Source: JBAJNN01 sp036881905
GTDB lineage: Bacteria > Pseudomonadota > Alphaproteobacteria > Rhizobiales > Im1
DNA length: 13,231 nucleotides
Direction of reading: 5' to 3'
Assembly (NCBI GenBank): GCA_036881905.1
Contig: JBAJNN010000042.1
Span: 1 to 13,231 of the forward strand
Below the pieces are notes generated by a model. The model saw nothing but the letters and a program-made list of their open reading frames with translations, did not search any database and was not told where the DNA came from. Within the stretch, counting starts at the first letter, position 1. The number at the start of each line of letters is the position of its first letter. A program made the position numbers and the translations under genes. This document shows, in pieces, positions 1 to 6,648 of the stretch.

Positions 1-144
1 AGCGCGTCAGCCATTTGCCCGCGGTCCGCGGCCAAACCCCCACAGGCTCGTGCGGCGGCCTGTGCCTGTGTGCCCGCACAGCATCATCTTCACCAACCGC
101 TCTCGACCCAGCGGCGTCAGTCGGGCAGTCTTGTGGATGTTTAT
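1..144 (-). pseudogene. IS481-family transposase, degraded N-terminal fragment
   Basis: Read on the minus strand from 144, the sequence gives INIHKTARLTPLGRERLVKM, which matches the conserved opening of IS481-family transposases (usually MNIHKNARLTP..GRERLV). The usual ATG is ATA at 144–142. The frame is lost near position 65; a shifted frame then gives QAAARACG, and a second shift near position 40, in a run of G, restores a CGVWPRTAGKW-like stretch, the winged-helix region of the family. The copy therefore has a lost start and at least two frameshifts, and it cannot encode a transposase. It runs off the left edge of the window, so its far end is unseen. Bases 145 to about 200 may be the noncoding terminal part of the element, but I could not define the inverted repeat. 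The family call rests on remembered conserved residues. Confidence 0.72.
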
Positions 145-230
145 TCGGGCTTGCCTCCAAGGAGGTCTGAAGCTCAGTAACTCCAGTCTCCCCGGTCAGG
201 CCCGAATCGACAACCGGTTGAAAGCTCACA

Positions 231-321
231 GCTAGAGCGCGTCCGGCGATCCGGTTTTCACCGGACGTGCTTCAGATCGCCGTTCGCTCCGCTTGAATCG
301 GACCGGCACCCTTAAGTTTTT
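231..321. repeat. Palindromic intergenic mosaic repeat, copy A
   Basis: The segment contains a stem CGTCCGG (240–246) / CCGGACG (261–267) around a T-rich loop, plus flanking GAGCG (235–239) and CGCTC (285–289) that can pair outside it. It ends in the decamer TTAAGTTTTT (312–321), which recurs at 383–392 at the start of the next repeat. It looks like the short palindromic mosaic elements scattered between genes of Hyphomicrobiales and related alphaproteobacteria; that comparison is from memory. No coding potential is seen. Confidence 0.5.
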
Positions 322-378
322 ATCTTGGCCGCATAACCTTGATCGTCCTCGGCTCTGGCTTGGCAAGCTCGGATTGTG

Positions 379-486
379 CTTTTTAAGTTTTTGTTCTTAC
401 GCAATTCCGGACGGAAAAGTGGTGCGGCCACTGCGAGTGGTGCGGCCACGCCGTCCGGTTCCCACTTTGTCTTAAGGAATTGCTCT
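379..486. repeat. REP-like palindromic repeat, copy B, with internal tandem
   Basis: Inverted arms are nested: GCAATTCC (401–408) with GGAATTGC (476–483), CCGGACGG (407–414) with CCGTCCGG (451–458), and AAAGTGG (416–422) with CCACTTT (462–468). The middle holds two copies of AGTGGTGCGGCCAC (418–431 and 436–449) spaced 18 bases apart, each nearly self-complementary. The outer sequence (AGTTTTTGTTCTTACGCAATTCCGG...GGAATTGCTCT, shown in parts) resembles a dispersed element common between genes of rhizobia-like genomes, as far as I remember. The internal tandem looks like a local expansion. Confidence 0.6.
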
Positions 487-540
487 ATCGCCGCCCGGCG
501 GGCGTGCGGACCATCTTCCATGGCCTGGACGCGAACGCCG

Positions 541-885
541 CAAGGGCTAAGGATCGATGAAGACACGCCAGATGTGACCCGCAAGCAAGCCATGGCCTGG
601 CCGATGAACACTTTGCGCCGCACCGAATACGCGGTTGATCGCCTGATCACGCTGCCGCTGACTGAAAACCAGTTCGGAGCACTGGTCTCTTTCACCTACA
701 ATGTCGGCTCAGGCAATTTCACCGCTTCCACGCCGCGCGCCAAGCTCAACCGTGGCGATGTCGGCGGTGCGGTCGACGGGTTCCCCAAATGGCGATTCGC
801 CGATGGAAAGGTCATGGTCTGCCTAGATCCACCGCCGCGCCGCCGAACTTGCCGTTTCCGCCGGACGCCAGCGAAGGGGAAGCGC
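541..885 (+). pseudogene. Phage lysozyme (glycoside hydrolase family 24), remnant
   Basis: The reading frame from about 541 gives PDVTRKQA, then AVDRLITLPLTENQFGALVS, FTYNVGSGNF and KLNRGDVGGAVDGFPKW. These are the middle and C-terminal blocks of GH24 endolysins (T4-lysozyme-like, as in RrrD and related phage and prophage muramidases). The N-terminal part bearing the catalytic Glu and the Asp/Thr residues is absent. Near 832 the frame breaks: the family's RRRAAEL block appears one frame over as RRAAELAVSAG from 833. An intact gene would be about 150–170 codons and would cut peptidoglycan during phage lysis; this copy cannot. Sequence upstream of 541 is occupied by repeat B. The remnant sits on the 3' side of the tRNA-Leu gene, a usual place for old prophages. 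Confidence 0.75.
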
Positions 886-988
886 TGAATGGCGGAGGCA
901 AAACACCCACTCCGACCATCAAATTTTCTGAAACAAAACGAATAAATTACGAATGAAACGCATAATTCATTGATTTATAAGTTATAGA

Positions 989-1075
989 TGGTGCGGGTGG
1001 TCGGACTCGAACCGACACTCTGTCGCCAGAAACGGATTTTGAGTCCGTCGCGTCTACCAATTCCGCCACACCCGC
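989..1075 (-). tRNA. tRNA-Leu (anticodon CAA)
   Basis: This is a complete 87-nt class II tRNA on the minus strand. The acceptor stem is GCGGGTG (from 1075) with CACCCGC (ending at 993), then discriminator A and an encoded CCA (991–989). The anticodon arm is ACGGA–CTCAAAA–TCCGT, placing CAA at the anticodon. A long variable arm (TCTG–GCGA–CAGA) and a T arm GTCGG–TTCGAGT–CCGAC are present. All stems pair without mismatches. It reads UUG leucine codons. Confidence 0.97.
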
Positions 1076-1243
1076 TTAAGAACCACGCCTAAACACCCCG
1101 GCTCGCGCTGCACGAACCCAAGTGAAGAATAGCAGCTCAGTATGGCCAATCCGCTTTTACACATTCATCGCGTTGCCGCCAAGGCGGCGGACGTGGAATG
1201 CGTGGACATTAACGCTCAGGTCTCCTGACCCCAAGCCAGACGG

Positions 1244-2002
1244 CTAACGCGGTTTCCTGTCGATGGCATAAGGGCCCCAACTCTGGCTCACCGGCATCAC
1301 TTCAAGGCTGTTGATATTGATATGGGCGGGAAGGTTGGCGGTCCAGTAAACGATTTCGGCAATGTCGTCGGGTTGCAGCGGGTCTGCTCCGGAATAAAGC
1401 CGGTCATGGGCCGCTGTGTCGCCCTTGGTGCGCACCAGGGTGAATTCACTTTCCGCAAGCCCGGGATCAATGGACGTCACCCGAACGCCGGTGCCATGAA
1501 GATCGCACCGCAGCCCCAGCGAAAATTGCCGGACGAAGGCTTTACTCGCCGCATAGACATTGCCGCCGGGATAGGGCCAGTTCGCTGCTATGGAAGCGAT
1601 ATTGACGATTAGCCCTCTGCGTTCGATCAAACGCCCAAGCAACAACCGGCTTAGGCAAACCAGCCCCTTGATGTTGGTGTCGATCACGGTGTTCCAGTCG
1701 TCAAGATCGCAGTGTTGCGCTGGTTTCGTGCCCAGAGCCAGCCCGGCATTGTTGACCAGAACGTCGATTTGGGCGAAATTTTCAGGCAGGGATTCGACGG
1801 CGCGTTGCGTCGCCGCCCGATCGCGAATATCGAAGGCCAGCGGCAAAATTTTCTCCGCGCCGCCGCATTTCGCGACAAGGGCGTTAAGGCGGTCGGCGCG
1901 GCGTCCGCTGGCGATGACTTTCCAGCCTTGCGCGGCGAATCGGCGGGCCATGGCCGCGCCAAACCCTGATGTCGCGCCGGTTACAAATACTGTTTTGGTC
2001 AT
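1244..2002 (-). CDS. ydfG: YdfG-like short-chain dehydrogenase (NADP-dependent 3-hydroxy acid / serine dehydrogenase type)
   Basis: This is a 252-residue classical SDR. The cofactor motif TGATSGFG is at residues 8–15, and Arg34–Arg35 after the second beta strand indicates NADP(H). NNAG is at 84–87, and the catalytic tetrad is Asn110, Ser137, Tyr150 and Lys154 (YAASK). The C-terminal block LPAHININSLEVMPVSQS is the hallmark of the E. coli YdfG group, which oxidises L-allo-threonine, serine and 3-hydroxy acids and reduces malonic semialdehyde. Length matches the family (about 248). I start at 2002, where the protein begins MTKTVFVTG, with AAGAGAAC upstream as a modest Shine-Dalgarno. An open frame continues upstream to 2248, but that stretch encodes the repeat element, not protein. 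The gene stands alone; the exact substrate is not determined by sequence. Confidence 0.93.
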   Translation of the reverse strand: MTKTVFVTGATSGFGAAMARRFAAQGWKVIASGRRADRLNALVAKCGGAEKILPLAFDIRDRAATQRAVESLPENFAQIDVLVNNAGLALGTKPAQHCDLDDWNTVIDTNIKGLVCLSRLLLGRLIERRGLIVNIASIAANWPYPGGNVYAASKAFVRQFSLGLRCDLHGTGVRVTSIDPGLAESEFTLVRTKGDTAAHDRLYSGADPLQPDDIAEIVYWTANLPAHININSLEVMPVSQSWGPYAIDRKPR

Positions 2003-2056
2003 TTTGTTCTCTTGCTTAAACCTGAGTTTTGCTCTCAATGAGCCAAGACTCAGCAT

Positions 2057-2217
2057 TAGAGCATAATCCAATCCGGAGAAACGAGGATCGAGGAAGATTA
2101 TGCGGCCATAAGGAGAGCATAATCCGATCCGGAGAAGCGAGGATCGAGGAAGATTATGCTGGAAAATAAGGGCTTGAGACGCGTGATTGCGATTCGATTT
2201 GAACGCAATCCGCTCTA
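2057..2217. repeat. Composite palindromic repeat upstream of ydfG
   Basis: The element is bounded by inverted TAGAGC (2057–2062) and GCTCTA (2212–2217). Inside are two direct copies of a 45-bp unit (2059–2103 and 2115–2159; period 56, two mismatches). Each unit is a hairpin with arms GCATAATC and GATTATGC and, in the second copy, an inner CGATCC/GGATCG pair. A further hairpin GATTGCG...CGCAATC lies at 2185–2210. It ends 55 bases before the ydfG start, so it may lie in the 5' leader. The sequence resembles dispersed mosaic repeats of Hyphomicrobiales from memory. Confidence 0.75.
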
Positions 2218-2404
2218 GCACGGTATTGCATGGGGGAGGTTTTGGCAAACATGGCTTATATCGGTGATTTGCATCCTGTCACGCGTGTAGCCATCGTTCT
2301 TCACACGGCACTGCGTCGCGACGCTCAGGCTGGCCGGGATGTCCTTGCATATCCTGTTTATCCATCAGCTGCATTCCCTCATTTCGCTGCAAGGCGCACC
2401 GAAA

Positions 2405-2863
2405 TCACGCGCCGCCACCCGCCGGAATCCGCAAGTCTGGAAAGGTATCGGTCAGTGCCACGGCGGTCTGTTGGCTGATCTCGGTATGGGTGGGCACCGC
2501 CAGTGCGTGGCGGTGCCCACCGAGCCGAAAACATGTACGACATGTGGCGGGTGGGTGCGGCGTGAGACGGTCTCAATCAGTGTGCGGGAAAATCCGTGCG
2601 CGCGGGAATGAACCCAAAGGACGCAGCAAGCGAGATGGCCCCAGCCGACAAGCTGTTTTAAGGAATTCACCAGCGGAACGCTCCGAGCGATAATTCAGCG
2701 GGATGCGCGGCCCCTGCGGGGACAGCGCGGCAACCTCCGCCGCGTTCGAGACGAAACGCGCCGCGACGATCAGTTGCCGCGGTGGCAACGCCCGACAAAG
2801 TGTGGCGAGCATGCCTGTCCCGCCGACCACGAGAATGCGACGTACCGTGCCCTGCGTGCTCAT
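2405..2863 (-). pseudogene. Rossmann-fold NAD(P)-binding oxidoreductase (atypical SDR-like), frameshifted
   Basis: The gene begins with an excellent ribosome site (AAAGGAGG, 6–7 bases before ATG at 2863) and encodes MSTQGTVRRILVVGGTGMLA, a beta strand plus the GGTGML dinucleotide-binding turn typical of small atypical SDR proteins. The first frame then runs to a stop at 2573, but family-like sequence moves to another frame near 2650: VLWVHSRAHGFSRTL followed by VVHVFGS, corresponding to the W(V/I)HS and F/VHVxGS blocks I know from this group. That frame stops at 2452; weak similarity may continue in a third frame to a stop at 2405, so the 3' limit is uncertain. A perfect 14-bp hairpin (2489–2521) lies in the decayed 3' part. 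It follows the broken FMN reductase by 76 bases. An intact protein would be about 170–190 residues; its substrate is unknown. Confidence 0.65.
2489..2521. repeat. Perfect 14-bp hairpin
   Basis: GGTGGGCACCGCCA (2489–2502) and its exact complement TGGCGGTGCCCACC (2508–2521) flank a 5-nt loop. There is no T run on either side, so it is not a standard intrinsic terminator. It lies inside the decayed oxidoreductase gene. Confidence 0.85.
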
Positions 2864-2939
2864 GCGTTTCCTCCTTTTGTGAACCGCAAGGCAGGTTACC
2901 ATTTCGTCTGGAAGTCTATCGCGGCGTCTGGCGCTGTCT

Positions 2940-3431
2940 TCATTGGTCACAACCCAGTATGCCGGAATCGGGATCGACCGCGAAATCGGTTTGGGACGAG
3001 GCGACCTGGCCTTGCGGCGCATAACCGGAGACGGCGCCGACCACCGGCGCGAGATGTTCCGCTGGCCGGGCGCAGCGTTTGGTCTGGCTGTCATGAGCCG
3101 GGCTACGGGCTTGCCGCGGAACGCATCAAAGGCCAGGCGGCCTATCTGCGTTCTTGCGTACACCGGAATAGGAGCGATGATAGGTCGGACTTGCCGGCAG
3201 GATGCCGTCAGCAGTGGCTACGACCTGCCGAACCATGCCCTGAACCGCATCATTCGGGGGTTCTTCAACTCGGCGGCGATAGGTCGGATCGGTGATGGGC
3301 AATGGTCGCTTCTGGGGATCGACCCGGTCAACGCCGAGATTGCGGCTCTTCAGTTCCGCTGCGGCGCGTTCCGCCAATGCCCGCATCAGAGAGTTTTCGC
3401 GTGTGAAGCCCAGAAATATAAGGACCTTCAA
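2940..3431 (-). pseudogene. NADPH-dependent FMN reductase (flavodoxin-like fold), frameshifted
   Basis: From a probable TTG start at 3431, preceded by AAGGGG, the minus strand reads LKVLIFLGFTRENSLMRALA, close to the flavin-phosphate loop opening (VLIFLGSTR..S..RALA) of NADPH-dependent FMN reductases. It continues with TADGILPASPTYHRSYSGVRKNA, the TPEYN(R)S–GVLKNA block that contacts FMN. The frame stops at 3126, while the next family block, RLAFDAFRGKPVA, is in another frame; a second shift near 3065 leads to AEHLAPVVGAV and a stop at 2940–2942. At least two frameshifts make it non-functional as read. Intact members are about 180–200 residues and reduce FMN or quinones with NAD(P)H. It lies 79 bases downstream of gph and upstream of another broken oxidoreductase, so the three may once have been co-transcribed. 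A longer N-terminus from an ATG upstream near 3467 is possible but has a poorly placed ribosome site. Confidence 0.8.
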
Positions 3432-3510
3432 AACATGCCCCTTGAATCTTTCCAACGGTAGCGCCATGACCTCATTGCAATCATGATTCGGTTTGCGACA
3501 AAAGAGGGTT

Positions 3511-4206
3511 TCAGATCTTGTCGGCATTGATAATCGCCTCAACGGCGCCTGGAAGTTCAGCGAAACTGTCAATCACGGCATCGGGGTTAAAGGTTGCAAC
3601 GGGGCATTCGCTATAGCCGAAAGAAACGCAGATGACGCCAAGCCCGGCCGCGCGCGCCGCCAGCACGTCGGTTTCGCTGTCGCCGACGAAAATCGCCCTT
3701 GCCGTATCTGCCCGTAATTGCCGCAGAACCTCCCGCACCGGACGTGGATCGGGTTTGCCGACGCGGAGCGTATCGCCGCCGACCAGCGAATCAAAAACCC
3801 CCCTCAACCCCAGCTCGTCAAGCAGGGCCACTGCCGCTTTCTCCGGCTTGTTGGTGCAAACGCCCAAAGGAATCTCCCGCGCTCGAAAAGTCTCAAGGAC
3901 TGGAATCGCGTCGGGAAAAATATGGCTATGAAAGGCAATATTTCCGGTGTAATCGTCGTGGAATTCTCGATAGAGGGTTTCCATGGCCGCATCATCGGCA
4001 ATGGGGGCGCCAGTTCGCGCGAAAGCGCGTTGCAGAAGGGTGTGTGCGCCGCGCCCGATTATCGTTTGCACAATCTCGGACGCAAGAGCAGCCCGGCCAT
4101 GGCGTTCGAGGACGCGGTTGAGAACGGCGGCAAGGTCCGGCGCGGTATTGACCAATGTGCCGTCGAGGTCGAAAATTATGGCCGAGGGCGAAGCGGCGGG
4201 GAACAT
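3511..4206 (-). CDS. gph: Phosphoglycolate phosphatase (HAD superfamily, Gph type)
   Basis: The 231-residue product is a HAD-superfamily phosphatase. Motif I is DLDGTL at 13–18 (nucleophile Asp13, acid/base Asp15), motif II is Thr118 in CTNKP, motif III is Lys151 in GKPDP, and motif IV is GDSETD at 175–180. The helical cap between residues 20 and 85 fits subfamily IA. Gph hydrolyses 2-phosphoglycolate, formed in DNA end repair and by Rubisco oxygenation, to glycolate. Related HAD phosphatases share these motifs, so the substrate is inferred. I chose the ATG at 4206 because the protein then opens just before motif I as usual; the longer open frame to 4356 would overlap gabD. A promoter-like site lies about 47 bases upstream. 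Two broken reductase genes follow on the same strand. Confidence 0.9.
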   Translation of the reverse strand: MFPAASPSAIIFDLDGTLVNTAPDLAAVLNRVLERHGRAALASEIVQTIIGRGAHTLLQRAFARTGAPIADDAAMETLYREFHDDYTGNIAFHSHIFPDAIPVLETFRAREIPLGVCTNKPEKAAVALLDELGLRGVFDSLVGGDTLRVGKPDPRPVREVLRQLRADTARAIFVGDSETDVLAARAAGLGVICVSFGYSECPVATFNPDAVIDSFAELPGAVEAIINADKI

Positions 4207-4252
4207 CGGGAACGAGCCTTGTTCAACGGGCACCTTGTCAATTTGTGTGAGT

Positions 4253-4281
4253 ATGCTAACGCTTTCGCTTGCGGGCGTCAA
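4253..4281 (-). promoter_or_regulatory. Predicted sigma70-type promoter of gph
   Basis: On the minus strand, TTGACG (4281–4276) and TAGCAT (4258–4253) are separated by exactly 17 bases, matching the consensus at 5/6 and 4/6. Transcription would begin near 4246, giving a leader of about 40 bases before the ATG at 4206. It lies in the 135-base divergent spacer between gph and gabD; no equally good gabD promoter was seen there. Confidence 0.5.
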
Positions 4282-4341
4282 AGCGATTCTCAAGCATTCA
4301 TATATCTGCCGGCGCCATATGAAGGGGCGAGGGTATGACCC

Positions 4342-5805
4342 ATGCTGAATGACCAATCATTGTTCAAGGACAAATGTTACCTTGATGGCGAATGGATCGG
4401 AGGGGAAAAAACCTTCGATGTCCTGAACCCCGCGACCGGCGAGGTTCTGGCCTCGGCGCCCGATCTCGGCGCGGCGGAAACCCGCCTTGCCATTGACGCC
4501 GCCGGTGTGGCCTTCAGGGGCTGGTCGGCGCGAACCGCCGAAGAGCGTTCGCGCATTTTGCGCCGCTGGTTCGAGTTGATCATGGAAAACCGGGAGGACA
4601 TGGCCCGGCTGATCACGGCGGAAATGGGTAAGCCATTCGAGGAAGCGCGCGGGGAAGTGGCCTATGCGGCCTCCTTTGTCGAATTCTACGCCGAAGAGGC
4701 CAAGCGAATCCATGGCGAGATTATCGCCAATGCCAGGGCCGACACCAGGGCGCTGGTGGTGCGCCAGCCCATCGGCGTGGTCGGCGCAATTACGCCGTGG
4801 AATTTCCCCGCCTCCATGATCGCCCGCAAACTGGCCCCGGCAATCGCGGCAGGCTGTAGCGTCGTGTGCAAACCGGCGGAAGACACGCCCCTGGTGGCGT
4901 TTGCTCTGGCCGAATTGGCAAACCGCGCCGGTGTCCCGAAGGGAGTGATGAATATCATCACCGGCGATGCGCCCACGATCGGTCGGGAGCTGACTTCCAA
5001 TCCGCAGGTGCGCGCCATCGCCTTTACCGGTTCGACGGAGGTCGGCAAACTGCTCATGAAACAGGCGGCCTCGACGGTCAAGAAAGTCTTGCTTGAGCTT
5101 GGCGGCAATGCGCCCCTGATTGTCTTCGACGATGCCGATCTTGATCTCGCCGTTGAAAAGGCCGTGGCCTCGAAATTTCGCAATGCCGGTCAGACCTGCG
5201 TCTGCGCCAATCGCATTCTGGTACAAAATGACGTCCATGATGCGTTTGCCGAAAAATTCGCCGCTGAAGCGGCGAAACTGAAAGTCGGTCATGGCATGGA
5301 GAGCGCCACCCAGATCGGACCGCTGATCAACCGTCAGGCGATCGAGAAGGTGGAACGTCACGTCGCCGATGCGAGGGCCAGGGGCGGGGAGGTGGTCATT
5401 GGTGGGAATCGCCATGCCCTTGGCGGCTGTTTTTATCAGCCGACCGTCATCGCTAACGCCACCACCGCGATGCTCGCCGTCAGGGAGGAAATATTCGGCC
5501 CGCTGGCGCCATTGTTGCGTTTTGCAAGCGAGGAAGACGCCGTCACCATGGCCAATGACACGCCTTTCGGCCTGGCGGCCTATTTTTTCAGCCGCGATAT
5601 CGCCCGCTGCTGGCGGATGGCCGAACGCCTCGAATATGGTATGGTCGGCATCAACGAAACCATCTCCAGCAACCCTAATGTTCCGTTCGGCGGGGTCAAG
5701 GAATCCGGGCTGGGTCGCGAGGGGTCGCATTACGGTATCGAGGAATTCGTCGAGATCAAATACATGTTCATGGGCGGGATTGCGCCGTCGTCGAACGCCC
5801 CGTGA
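4342..5805 (+). CDS. gabD: Succinate-semialdehyde dehydrogenase, NAD(P)-dependent
   Basis: The 487-residue protein is a full-length aldehyde dehydrogenase of the GabD group. It oxidises succinate semialdehyde to succinate, the last step of GABA degradation, in the cytoplasm. Visible landmarks are Asn154 (TPWNF), Lys177 (CKPAE), the FTGSTEVG coenzyme loop at 228–235, general base Glu252 (LELGGNAP) and nucleophile Cys286 in GQTCVCANR. Cys288, two residues on, is characteristic of SSADH and can form a redox-sensitive disulfide with the catalytic Cys in some members. Glu180 after the Lys177 loop suggests NAD use is possible. The start at 4342 has GAGGG about 8 bases upstream. No gabT or GABA transporter is in view, so semialdehyde from other sources, or glutarate semialdehyde, remains possible. 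rpiA follows 66 bases later on the same strand. Confidence 0.93.
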   Translation: MLNDQSLFKDKCYLDGEWIGGEKTFDVLNPATGEVLASAPDLGAAETRLAIDAAGVAFRGWSARTAEERSRILRRWFELIMENREDMARLITAEMGKPFEEARGEVAYAASFVEFYAEEAKRIHGEIIANARADTRALVVRQPIGVVGAITPWNFPASMIARKLAPAIAAGCSVVCKPAEDTPLVAFALAELANRAGVPKGVMNIITGDAPTIGRELTSNPQVRAIAFTGSTEVGKLLMKQAASTVKKVLLELGGNAPLIVFDDADLDLAVEKAVASKFRNAGQTCVCANRILVQNDVHDAFAEKFAAEAAKLKVGHGMESATQIGPLINRQAIEKVERHVADARARGGEVVIGGNRHALGGCFYQPTVIANATTAMLAVREEIFGPLAPLLRFASEEDAVTMANDTPFGLAAYFFSRDIARCWRMAERLEYGMVGINETISSNPNVPFGGVKESGLGREGSHYGIEEFVEIKYMFMGGIAPSSNAP

Positions 5806-5832
5806 CGCCCATAAGCGCAGCCGCCCGCGCTT

Positions 5833-5850
5833 GCCGGGCATTGGCCCGGC
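5833..5850. terminator. GC-rich hairpin between gabD and rpiA
   Basis: GCCGGGC (5833–5839) and GCCCGGC (5844–5850) form a perfect 7-bp stem with a tetraloop ATTG, ending 9 bases before the rpiA Shine-Dalgarno. No T run follows, so it would at most attenuate transcription or protect the upstream message from exonucleases. The regulatory role is inferred. Confidence 0.35.
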
Positions 5851-5871
5851 TCGCGAAACAGGAGAGACCCC

Positions 5872-6582
5872 TTGCCATCGTCCTTGGACCGCAAACGGGC
5901 TTGCGCTGTTGCCGCGCTCGAGCATGTCGCTTCCGGCATGAGTCTTGGATTGGGCAGCGGATCGACCGCCTCCCTGTTTATCGACGCCGTCGGCGAGAAG
6001 GTCCGCGCCGGGCTCGATGTGCGCTGCGTCGCCACCTCCATGGCCAGCGAAAGACGCGCCGGAGCGCGCGGCATTCGTCTCATTGCGCTTGACGAGGCGC
6101 CCCGCATCGATATGACCGTTGACGGCGCCGATGAAATCGACCCTGCGCTAAACCTAATCAAAGGCGGCGGCGGTGCTCTGTTGCGCGAAAAGATCGTCGC
6201 GGCGGCTTCCGCACGCATGATCGTCATTGCCGATGCAACCAAGCGGGTCGAATGTCTCGGCCGGCGTCCTCTGCCGGTGGAGCTGGCGCGTTTCGGCGCC
6301 GGGGCGACGCTCAAACACATCGAACGGGCGGCGGGGAATATCGGCCTTTCCGGCCCGGTTGCCCTGCGGATGGCGGGTGACGAACCCTTCATCAGCGATG
6401 GCGGCAATCTAATCTGCGATTGCGGGTTTAGGAAGATTCCCGACCCTCGGGCCTTGGCCGCCGCGCTGAACGCCATTCCCGGCTTTGTCGAGCATGGTTT
6501 GTTTCTCCACATGGCAAGCCTGGCGCTGATCGCGACCGCGGCCGGCGTGGAGGAAACGACGCCATATCAATCCACGCCATGA
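5872..6582 (+). CDS. rpiA: Ribose-5-phosphate isomerase A
   Basis: The 236-residue RpiA interconverts ribose 5-phosphate and ribulose 5-phosphate in the non-oxidative pentose phosphate pathway. The phosphate loop GLGSGSTA is at 26–33, DGADE at 84–88 and KGGGGALLREK at 97–107. Asp84, Asp87, Lys97 and Glu106 match the catalytic Asp81, Asp84, Lys94 and Glu103 of E. coli RpiA with a constant offset of three. Length fits the family (about 219–235). The start is TTG at 5872, supported by AGGAG at 5860–5864 seven bases upstream; no in-frame ATG lies close enough to retain the first helix. gor follows after 66 bases, an arrangement I recall from several alphaproteobacteria, which supports co-transcription. 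Confidence 0.95.
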   Translation: MPSSLDRKRACAVAALEHVASGMSLGLGSGSTASLFIDAVGEKVRAGLDVRCVATSMASERRAGARGIRLIALDEAPRIDMTVDGADEIDPALNLIKGGGGALLREKIVAAASARMIVIADATKRVECLGRRPLPVELARFGAGATLKHIERAAGNIGLSGPVALRMAGDEPFISDGGNLICDCGFRKIPDPRALAAALNAIPGFVEHGLFLHMASLALIATAAGVEETTPYQSTP

Positions 6583-6648
6583 TGGGGCATTGCCTTTGTG
6601 CAAGAAGCGACCTTTAATCCTGTTCTCAATCTCATGGGAGAGTTTTAA

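Noticed and set aside
50..235. A 61-codon plus-strand open frame over the IS fossil
   Set aside because: It lies antisense to the recognisable IS481 N-terminus and shows no domain of its own.
312..695. A 127-codon minus-strand open frame
   Set aside because: Half of it translates the palindromic repeat and the rest is antisense to the lysozyme remnant.
1144..1243. Possible terminator hairpins downstream of ydfG (short TCAGG/CCTGA and CCGCC/GGCGG pairs)
   Set aside because: Stems of about five pairs without a T run; too weak to call. Nothing else is seen between 1076 and 1243.
2531..2545. Tandem ACATGT-ACG-ACATGT as an operator
   Set aside because: It is explained by the codons of the HVVHVF block of the oxidoreductase remnant.
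2230..2611. Two overlapping plus-strand open frames
   Set aside because: Low-complexity, Arg/His-rich translations with no motif, lying opposite the decayed oxidoreductase and repeat.
2943..3461. A 172-codon plus-strand open frame
   Set aside because: It is antisense to the FMN reductase pseudogene, where the family blocks are clear on the minus strand.
4357..5925. A 522-codon open frame antisense to gabD
   Set aside because: It mirrors the gabD codons on the other strand, has no recognisable domain, and is a usual by-product of G+C-rich coding sequence. gabD has all its catalytic residues and correct length.
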